Source of the DNA: Corythucha ciliata
Taxonomy: Eukaryota > Arthropoda > Insecta > Hemiptera > Tingidae
Assembly: GCA_038030265.1 (NCBI GenBank)
Contig: CM075943.1
Location: 44,206,001 to 44,270,000, forward strand
DNA: 64,000 bases
Direction: 5' to 3'
Part shown: piece after piece, positions 55,885 through 64,000 of the stretch
Numbering within the stretch: the stretch's first letter is position 1
How the letters are laid out: every line of letters starts with the position of its first letter
The notes under the pieces: model-generated
What the model saw: the letters and a program-made list of their open reading frames with translations, nothing else
Told to the model about the DNA's origin: nothing
Database searches by the model: none
Program-made: the position numbers and the translations under genes

Positions 55885-57010
55885 CTAAAATATTCTGATG
55901 CTAAATGATTCGATTATCCTTAGGTGGGTTCAAAAGGATTATGCCTGGAACATTCGTAGCGGAACATGATTATCTTATTTTGAATCATTAACCTAGGAAT
56001 GTTCTTTTAGCAGTTTCTAAGAATTAAATGTTACATCCATCGATCTCTGTAATTTTTGTCGTGAGATTGATGCCGGCATAAAGCCGTTTCGGTTTTTATT
56101 TGAAATTAGAAATCCCAAATAAAAGCTGAGGTTCAGTTTCACTTTTTTTTAGTGCATTTCATTCAAAAAATACACTATTGGTCTCGTCGTGATGGTGGCA
56201 AACATGGGTCATGTCATTTTTTTTTTCACGTTTCAGAACCTCTAGAACACGAATTCAGTGGTCTCCGGAATTCATATATATATATATATCTTTATATATT
56301 TCTATATATATATTTATATATTTATGGCCGTTTTCTTGTTAGCACGATAACTCTCGTAGAAATTAATTTAGCGGAACGCGCTTTGGCACAAAAACCAGTA
56401 GTCATAAGGCCCCGGTCGGTATTGCATTTGGGCCAAATCGGTCAAGGTTGAGGGGGGAAAATAGGGGTTGAAATGGTAAAAAAATCACCACAAATCACCA
56501 GTTGATTCCAGAAGCATTATATTCGGTATGATGATTCCATTTTGAAATAGCCTTTGATTCCCATTAAGTTCAGCTTAAACAAACCCGGCAGCAAACAGTA
56601 CGAGGGAGGGTCAAACATAAACGAAACAAATCATGGTCTCAACATTACTACTTCTGGAACGGCTTAGGGTATCCGTATACAAAATGAAATGCACTCTTTC
56701 CGACCGCCAGCTGCCGGAGCGAAATTTTTTATTTTTTTTTTTCTTTTATTTTTTTATTTTATTTATTTTTTTTTTTTAGGCATTGACTACTGAGGCCATT
56801 AGCCTTCACGCAAGTACAGGCATTTCAATTTGTACATTCTATATTCTCTGTTCTGCGTCTGTCAGCCTCCGCTCATGGCTTCAAGCGCATTATTATTATT
56901 ATTATTATTATTCGAAACAAGATGATCATGTTCCGCTACGAATGTTCCAGGCATAATCCTTTTGAACCCACCTAAGGATAATCGAATCATATAGTAACAG
57001 AATATTAGGA
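55885..57010. repeat. Inverted repeat pair, ~85-bp arms
   Basis: atgattcgattatccttagg through cggaacatgat (from about 55905) is mirrored at about 56925-57000 with few mismatches. The interior of about 0.95 kb contains repeat F copy 2 and low-complexity T-rich sequence. It may be a TIR element; no target duplication seen. Confidence 0.6.
56150..56335 (+). repeat. Repeat family F, copy 2, and (TA)n tract
   Basis: 56160-56275 matches 40510-40620. It continues into a tatata/tttatata low-complexity stretch to about 56322. Confidence 0.6.
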
Positions 57011-57516
57011 TTTATTATTTAATAAGTATATAAGGTTATTGGACGGACCAGCATCATCGGTTTGGTTTCTTGAAAAAAAAAAATGCAAAGGTTTCCGTTT
57101 CACCATCCATCTCACCCACTCGATCCCTATCCACACTCAAACATTAAAAGTTCGTACCCTGTTCGTATTATGATGTGTGCTTGTGTGGTGTTGATCGGTA
57201 AAGTTCGTGTCAGTGGGTTTTGTGGTGGGAGGTCTTCGACTCTCCGATTCGTCCATTTTGCTCTCCTCTCTACGACAGACGCGGGAACTCTTTCTTAACT
57301 TTCTGGTTCTTTCTAACAAGAAGCACAAATCAACGTGGCTCGAGCCCATCTAGTTTTTCTCGCGTTTTTCTTCTCGAATTTTCTTCGGGGACGCATAAAA
57401 TTGGAAAACGTCACATCATTTGATTTGTAGGTAAGGCGACAATTCGCTTGTTTACCTTTAAATCTGATTGTACATGTTTGTTTAATATAATTTGCAGGTG
57501 CAAGTTTCACGACTAA
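57011..57516. other. No gene recognised; possible LINE 5' part near the end
   Basis: The last bases before the MITE (to 57516) may be continuous with the LINE that follows it, but I cannot align them to a known endonuclease motif. Confidence 0.3.
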
Positions 57517-57760
57517 AGGCCAGGTCACACCTATCATGCACGCTTCCGATCCGACACCGATCATGCATTTTTTGATAGGTGTGGGGACCGTAATAGGCGT
57601 TAATACCGAATAATTCACGGCTATTACGCTTCTCAGCCCTCTCAAATTGCCTTTCCAACCCAAATATAGTCTAACCGCTGCGAGGGTTTCCACAGTCTCC
57701 GATTCGACATGCATGATCGGTGTCGGATCGGAAGCGTGCATGATAGGTGTGACCTGGCCT
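57517..57760. mobile_element. MITE with perfect 52-bp TIRs and TAA duplication
   Basis: 244 bp. 57517-57568 is the exact inverse of 57709-57760 (outer end AGGCCAGGTCACACC), flanked by TAA at 57514-57516 and 57761-57763. The TIR quality and the 3-bp T-A-rich duplication fit a PIF/Harbinger-type MITE. Perfect ends suggest a recent insertion. Confidence 0.88.
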
Positions 57761-57763
57761 TAA

Positions 57764-58552
57764 TTCTAACTCAAGTTGAGGGATACAGGGCACCACCAAT
57801 CCTTGTGTTTCAGTCGTTGTGATGGGGTAATAGTTTATGCTAAAACTTGCTTAATCTGTGAAGTAGAGCAGGTGGATGTAGATAAGGCGGGCTCTCTTAA
57901 AGTAACATTAAACCTGGGTTCGGAGAGTTTTTTCATACTATGTGTCTATAGATCACCCAATTCAGACTGTATCTCGTTCATAAGGGCTTTGACAAACATT
58001 CTTAGAGACTATAACAAGTACACACACTGTTTGCTAGTAGGAGACTTTAATATTAATCTGTTGCAGGATTGTCCGACTACTAATTTGTATAACGAAACAT
58101 TAAATTGCCTTGGTTATGTAAGTCTAGTTAATGTAGCCACTAGAGTGCAGGGCTTATCTTCAAGTTGTCTTGATCACTTTTTCCTGAGGTCCAAGTTTAA
58201 TAACGCTCATCCCTCTGTAATTCAATCAGCCATAACGGATCATCATGCTACAGTACTCAATTGGGAAAGTAAATCGGTTGAGTCTGGTGAGGAAAAGATC
58301 GAAAGGAAAGCATCTCGATCAGTTTTGAATCATGCTAAATTTAAGGAAACCCTAGAAAATACTAACTGGGGCTCGGTATTAGGAACAGAAGATGTAAATG
58401 AAGCGACATTTAGATTTCTCTTTTTGTTTAAGTCAATTATTGCATCCTCTAGTTCCAAATTTGTTACAAATTCTACTACTAAGTATGTAAAATTAGCTCC
58501 GTTCATGACTAAGGGATTGTTAATTTCTATAAGAAAAAGGGATAAGTTATAA
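57764..58552 (+). pseudogene. LINE APE endonuclease (third LINE)
   Basis: Reads DGVIVYAKT, FFILCVYRSPNSDC, CLLVGDFNINLLQD, SCLDHFFLR and ITDHHATVLNW, the conserved APE-endonuclease blocks including GDFN and the final DH pair. The N-terminal part is missing upstream of the MITE. The frame ends at a stop (58550-58552) in the linker to the reverse transcriptase, where homology continues in frame. Confidence 0.8.
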
Positions 58553-59622
58553 CTTAAATTAAAAAAACAACCATTTAATAGCAAACTGAAAAATTGGTAC
58601 GTCAAGTACAGGAACACGCTTAAAAGCCTGATAAGAAGAGCCAAGGAAAATTATTTTTGCAAGCGCATAGGGGACGCAGGGAACGACATTAAACAAGTTT
58701 GGGGCGTTATTAATGAAGCAATTAGAGGGAAGCAGCAAGCCAAGGAATTATGCCCTTTGGTACCAAGTATTAGTCAACAGCATAGTCTAAATACCGAAGA
58801 AGCTACACAGTTAGCTGTTAGGGAATTAAATGAGTACTTTTCGAGTGTCGGGGTAAATTTAGCAAATAAAATTAAGCAAAGGAGTCCTCATTATCAGAGT
58901 AACTCTATGAGTGCCCAACATGTTTCGAGCGATTTTACTATTCCACTTATGAGAGCCAGTGATTTACAGTCTGTTGTTAAGGACTTGAGGGGTAATTCTG
59001 CCCCGGGTGTGGATGGTATACCTACTAAGTTGGTAAAAGAACATATTAAATATCTGACTTTGCCGTTGTTACACATTTATAACTTAAGTATCAAGAACTC
59101 TGTGTTTCCTGAAGAATTCAAGATTGCCAAGGTGATACCACTTTACAAAAGCGGAAAGCAATCTGATGTTGGTAACTACAGACCTATCTCTATGCTAAGC
59201 GTTTTTTCCAAAATTCTAGAAAAATGGATAAAGTTGTCCTTAGTTAAATATTTAGAGTATAATAACGTATTTAGTAGCTCTCAGTTTGGCTTTAGGCGAA
59301 ATATGAGTACTGATGATGCACTATATGCACTCACAAGTGAAATTTACAAAATTAAGGAGGAGAAGGCTCAGGGTTTGGGGTGTTTTCTGGACCTAGCGAA
59401 GTACTGTTTAGTCGTATACAGCAAGTTGGAATAAGGGGTGGAAGTCTCGATTGGTTCAAAAGCTATTTCGAAAACAGACGACAGCTTGTTGCGATAGGTA
59501 ACGTAGAGAGCGAAGAGCTGGAAGTTCCATACGGAGTGATTCAGGGAAGTACCCTTGGCCCCCTGCTATTTTTATTATACGTTAATAATATGCCAGCAAT
59601 AACAAACTTGGCTCAGTTTTGA
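58553..59622 (+). pseudogene. LINE reverse transcriptase, 3'-truncated
   Basis: Linker (LKSLIRRAKENYFCKRIGD) then reverse transcriptase motifs: APGVDGIPTKLV, FKIAKVIPLYKSGKQSDVGN, YRPISMLSVFSKILEKW, SSQFGFRRNMSTDDALYAL. After GCFLDLAK about 20 residues (the AFD motif region) are deleted with a frame change near 59400. It resumes with QQVGIRGGSLDWFKSYFENR and YGVIQGSTLGPLLFLLYVN, and stops before the FADD box at 59622, where family B sequence begins. Confidence 0.85.
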
Positions 59623-59624
59623 AA

Positions 59625-60062
59625 GACCTTGGTTTTTCGGAATGAAATGCAATTTTTTCCTCTTTAAAAAACGAAAGAAAGGCCACTCGAAGCAAAAACG
59701 CCAAAAAATCGAGACCAGCAAGACCAAAACCAAGGAGCCTTCAAGAAGAATACCCATGACCAAGACCTTCCTTCAGACAGTATTGATTGGGTTTTATTTA
59801 AATTGAAAAGTTTGGAACGCTCTCTTGAAAACTTCAATTTTTTGACTTATACTCTTAGTAACTGACACGTTAGAATTCATCAATTGATTAGGGAGCCGCA
59901 TCCGCGATGATTCAGTGAAGCCGTCTTTTAATGCATTCGAAAGAAATGCTAGGCTCCTTCAGCGTTTCTGGAAGCGCGTTGAAAAGAATTATAATAAAAA
60001 AGATGAATGAAGCTGTTTTTTAAAAAAAAAGAAATCAGATGGGATGAGTTTTGAGAAGTGAA
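59625..60062. repeat. Repeat family B, copy 2 (rearranged)
   Basis: 59625-59765 is the reverse complement of 18160-18310, while 59955-60060 matches 18468-18570 directly. One of the two copies therefore has an internal inversion. The stretch between has no match in the window. Confidence 0.6.
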
Positions 60063-61100
60063 TCACCGAAATTCACCATTTTCTATAACTAAATTAAATG
60101 AAAGGGACAGACCATTGTTAAGCGTGGTATTCGTAGTTATCGAACTTCTATATCCACGAATACGACGATTTGATCATGAATTTCATGATTCGTGTAATTA
60201 TTGATTATGAATTTTGTAAACAATGGGCTCGTTGTAAAACTATAACACGATTAATTGCCATTAATCCTTCCCTCTCATTTTACATGTGTTGAAACCTCAT
60301 CAAATGCTGACCAATTTTTTGAGTTTTACAACGGGGTCATTTTTATCAGAATTCATATGGGTCACTATTGGCAACTAATCACGATAAATTTAACCGTGAT
60401 CAATTTTATCTGTAGAAATGGGTCTAAGAATATCACTCGGCTTATGCTGTATCTGGTTTGAGGTAGTATTGTTAGGTATATCAAATTCAGGCGTGAGAAA
60501 ACATTCACGTTGTGACTTCTACACTCATGAACAGCACGAGCCCAGTCATTTATTCCCATTCTAACTATAATAAGCACAACTATCAAGCATAACTATTAAA
60601 CTGTTAAACATTCCAAAAAATACACGCCTTAATTTGTGGCATAACTGTGAAAATTCAAATTATCTAAAGCTAAAAAAGTAAAATTGCAACGAAGAATGTG
60701 AACGTCGATAATACAATATTCCGCATTGGGGCGGTTCATTTCCACCTGTCCTATCAGAATTAAATATGTTTATCAACAAGAAGGGTGGAAATGAATTGCC
60801 CCGTTGCTTTTTGGTGCTGTTGGTTCTAAGAAATGAAAATGGTAAATGCTCATGTAATATACACAATGATTGAAAAATCAAATTTTCTAAAGCTAATAAA
60901 GAGTAAAATTACAACGAAAAATGTGAACGACGACGGTGCGTGCTGCTTACATTTAACTCCAATTTCAGAATTCAAACACATTGCCTTGCTTCAAAATAAA
61001 CTTTTTTTTTTTTTTTCCTTCAAATTTCATCGTATTTTGAAAGTGGTTAAAGGTAAAACGCATGAATTCTAAAACGGTCGTCTTTGACAAATTTACAATC
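60063..61100 (-). repeat. Repeat family A, copy 6 (reverse)
   Basis: Reverse copy from aattaaatgaaagggacaga to about aatctaaaagtacgagtacg, in family order, with both internal direct repeats. Confidence 0.78.
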
Positions 61101-61254
61101 TAAAAGTACGAGTACGAAGCAGTGGCAGTTCCTGCTCCACTGGCCTGGGCATTCGCAGATTTGTTTGGGGGGGGGGGGTTGAAAGGTGGTGGTAAGGCAG
61201 CTATAGGATTTCGTTGCAAGCAAACTATGCTTGTGCATTTGTATAACGCAATAA

Positions 61255-61560
61255 TCCGCATTTGGGCGGTTCATTTCCACCTGTCCTATCAGAATTAAAT
61301 ATGTTTACGAACAGAATGGGTGGAAATAAATTGCCCCGTTGCTTTTGGTGCTGTTGGTTCTCATGTAATATACACAATGAGTGAAAATGCAAATTATCTA
61401 AAGGTAAAAAAGAGTAAAATTACAACGAAGAATGTGAACGACGATGGTGCGAGCTGCTTACATTTAACTCCAATTTCACAACTCAAACCATTGCCTCGCT
61501 TCAAAATAGCCTTCTTTTTTCAAAGTTCATCGTATTTTGAACACTTATCACTCTTCTCTT
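61255..61560 (-). repeat. Repeat family A, copy 7 (reverse, partial)
   Basis: Only the central segment (ggcggttcatttccacctgt to ttcatcgtattttgaa) is present. Confidence 0.65.
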
Positions 61561-61589
61561 CTCGACTTATCATTCACCTAGCTAAGGCT

Positions 61590-64000
61590 TTATAAGTTCC
61601 TACGAGTACTGACAGTCCTCCATGTTTGGTCCCCCCCCCCTCCACATGGGGATCAAATGATTTGATAATCTCTCATTCGCTGCTCCGGTCATGTAGGTTA
61701 CGCTCACCAGCCAATCACAAGCCCTTCCCTCTCTAATGGACCACATATGGCGGCCTGGCGGGTATTGTCAGTACCTGTGTGTAACTGTAGGTTCTCTAGT
61801 AACGAGCAATCCAGTTCTTTTATATATCGTTGGTCGAAACTTCCCCATCCCATACGAAAAAAAATTGTTGAAGAGGCTCTTGGCAACAAGAAATAAATCA
61901 ATAACCTTCACGAATTTTCCACGGAAATCGTCTATTGGGATAAAAAAATCTCGAAGTTTGACAATACATATTTCTTTTATAACGAAGCATAAAAAACTCA
62001 GCTTCTCCAAGTTTTATTTGCAGTTACAAATTGGCATAAACGTCAACAAAAGACGCGTAAAGTAAGTGAAGAAGTTTTTTTAGCGTAGGAATTGCCACTT
62101 CATTATTGCATCTTATAATTAGGGGAAAACGTAGGCGGCAGAATTTTTAATGATACTACCGAAGTTAGTTTACGTCTTCGTTCCATCATTATCACTTGCA
62201 ATGAACTGAAACGCATCGACCATCAGAACCCAGACCCTATTTCTTGTTCGAGAAATTAAAATAGCTCGCTGGCTCCACCTCTCGCTGGTTTCTCGGCCAC
62301 TAAATCATTATTGTAATTAATTAGTTGATTCGCGTTACCAGCTGAAAGTAAAAAACGCTGAACCGCCTATTTACACCAGGTTAGTGGCCGCAGAACTTCT
62401 TAAAATTCGCCCTTTCTGTGTAGCCAAGTCTAAATTTCGCTCATAACCGATTTGTGAACTCCGTGTTGCTTGTACGACAGCCTTCAAATCAACCGCTATG
62501 GCGTCTTCAACTAAATTAATGTAGAAAGCATCTCCCATGGAGGTATATAGGAACAAGTGGAGGGAGTGAAACGCATTTTTCGTGAAGCCGGCCGCCATTA
62601 CTACACACCATTTGTTATAAGGACTCACCCAATAGTCCGGGAGCCCACAGTATGCAAAATCCGGGTCATTTGATCGTGTCTAGCACCTACACAGGACGTT
62701 TTCTTTGGTCTAAGAGATGACACTTTCTGAGATCGCCAGAAATTTTTCCGTGGGGCAGGGGCTCACAGCAGAGCTAGCTGTTGACAAACACACCTTTGGG
62801 TGCTTTGAAAACGACTGGCGAGAATAGTAAAAAAGTCATTCCCCACGACCAATACGTTACGAAAACCAACAACGCCGCCCGATTATATTGTAGATACCTC
62901 CATATCAGCGAGCTTCAGAAAATGTGAAGCTTCAAAGCTTACTAGTAGCCAGGGTTTTATTCGAAATTGGATTGTGGTGATGGTTTTATAGTTTATCCAA
63001 GTTGTGCAAAGCGGAGATTTTTCAACAAAAGTCAACCCCCACTTGCCCACTGTACCTATCGACTTCCCATGGATCGTAAAAACTCCTTCAACGTGTCCCT
63101 TTCAAAACTACTCATGAGCGTTTGCTTCATTAATTGGCGATTTTTCGGCAGAAATTTCAATTTTTTTTTTAGAAAAAAAGAGTGATTTTCCTATTCAAAA
63201 ACGATTGCTTTTACCTGCAAAATTCAAACAATCCTTGTGAACTTCAACAAAAATGCGCAAAAATGCGGCGTGAAAATGCCGCAATATGCGGTTTCTATGG
63301 CGAGATAGAGTTATTCGGCGTCCTTAGATACCGCTTGCGGCATTTTTCCCGACCGTTCGTATTAACGCCCCAGCCATTGAGAATTTCAAAAAACGTGTTG
63401 CAAGTACCGCTTGTGTGTATCCGGCTTAACACAATACGCTGTATATTCTGGATCATGCGGAACTGATTTGTGGAAGTAACGAAAATATTCAAGAAAACAC
63501 GCGCGGAGTGTGCTTGTATCTCCATAATTTTCACTTTGATTCGTTTCAAACGCTGGTAAGTTGGGCTACTGGGGTGGGGAAAAAATTTGGAAGTAAGAAG
63601 AATCCCTTCATTGAGTATGAAAAGGGAGAGAAACCTTATAAAAAATAATTCATGTAGAAAAAAGAGCGAAAAAACGGCAAACGAGCACAAAAAACTCGTA
63701 CGCGTGAGACGGAAGGTTGAGGTCGGTACAATTTACCTTTAAATAATTATTAACCCCGGAATTGTAAAGTATAACAATTAGTTAATAACAATTTTACCCA
63801 ATTAATAAAAATCCTCTCGCCTCAAAATAAATAAATAATTTGGAACTTGCTTTATAGACAAAATAAATAATCAATATAATTTTATCATCGGTGACTTGTT
63901 AAAGTTTCTCCTAATACTTTTCAAGCACCACAAAATAATATCAATTAATTCTAGTCCTAATCGTGCGAAATAACAGTTAAATATACATTTTTAGATCTAA
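61590..64000. other. No gene recognised at the window end
   Basis: Several short frames. The longest with some codon-like character is minus strand 62594-62371 (starts ATGGCGGCCGGCTTC, ends before a possible donor gtgtaaat), but it has no motif, and the next plausible acceptor leaves a 35-nt intron and an early stop. No repeat family of the window continues here. Confidence 0.35.

Noticed and set aside
62371..62594. First exon of a host gene on the minus strand
   Set aside because: The ATG context and a possible donor exist, but the next acceptor gives a 35-nt intron and a stop within a few codons, and no domain is present.

Overview
The window is eukaryotic, AT-rich and dominated by transposable elements. 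It is most likely arthropod, probably insect: the one clear host gene belongs to a secreted CUB-domain family with a cysteine-rich N-terminal module that I know from arthropods, and the element mix (Harbinger with a MADF-type partner, Penelope-like, Gypsy, BEL/Pao, several LINE clades, (AAT)n-tailed LINEs) fits. Introns with GT-AG borders exclude a prokaryote. The species cannot be named.

Layout. 1-10 kb: a LINE endonuclease relic, then two copies of an unclassified repeat (family A) cut up by TIR elements, a hairpin MITE and a GC-rich retroposon with a 13-bp target duplication, tRNA-related repeats, and a LINE ORF1. 10-17.4 kb: a three-level nest, with family A split by a CACTA-like element, which is split by a complete PIF/Harbinger transposon. 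That transposon has perfect 36-bp TIRs, TTA duplications, an intact DDE transposase and a MADF-like partner on the other strand, and each gene lies partly inside an intron of the other. 18-28 kb: a decayed Ty3/Gypsy element, a LINE with a DUF4780-like ORF1 and endonuclease, another family A copy, a MITE, and a LINE reverse transcriptase split by a Harbinger-derived TIR element, ending in (AAT)n.

27.8-50.6 kb: a large decayed inverted duplication (arms about 27779-40127 and 43998-50590, spacer about 3.9 kb). The right arm carries an apparently intact 12-exon gene on the minus strand (48775 to 44102, 385 codons) for a secreted CUB-domain protein. The left arm carries its pseudogene on the plus strand, lacking exon 1 and carrying several frame and splice lesions. 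The two point at each other. The long third intron in both arms is filled with a very degenerate repeat of about 30 bp and with later insertions (Penelope-like, LINE, solo LTR, snap-back element). The spacer holds a BEL/Pao relic and a 137-bp-arm hairpin.

50.6-64 kb: a TIR-like element, two more family A copies in reverse with an inserted tRNA-related repeat, a second tRNA-like SINE, an inverted repeat pair, a perfect-TIR MITE inside a LINE endonuclease/reverse transcriptase, and about 2.4 kb at the end where I recognise nothing. Apart from the CUB gene and the Harbinger gene pair, the coding matches are broken transposon genes.
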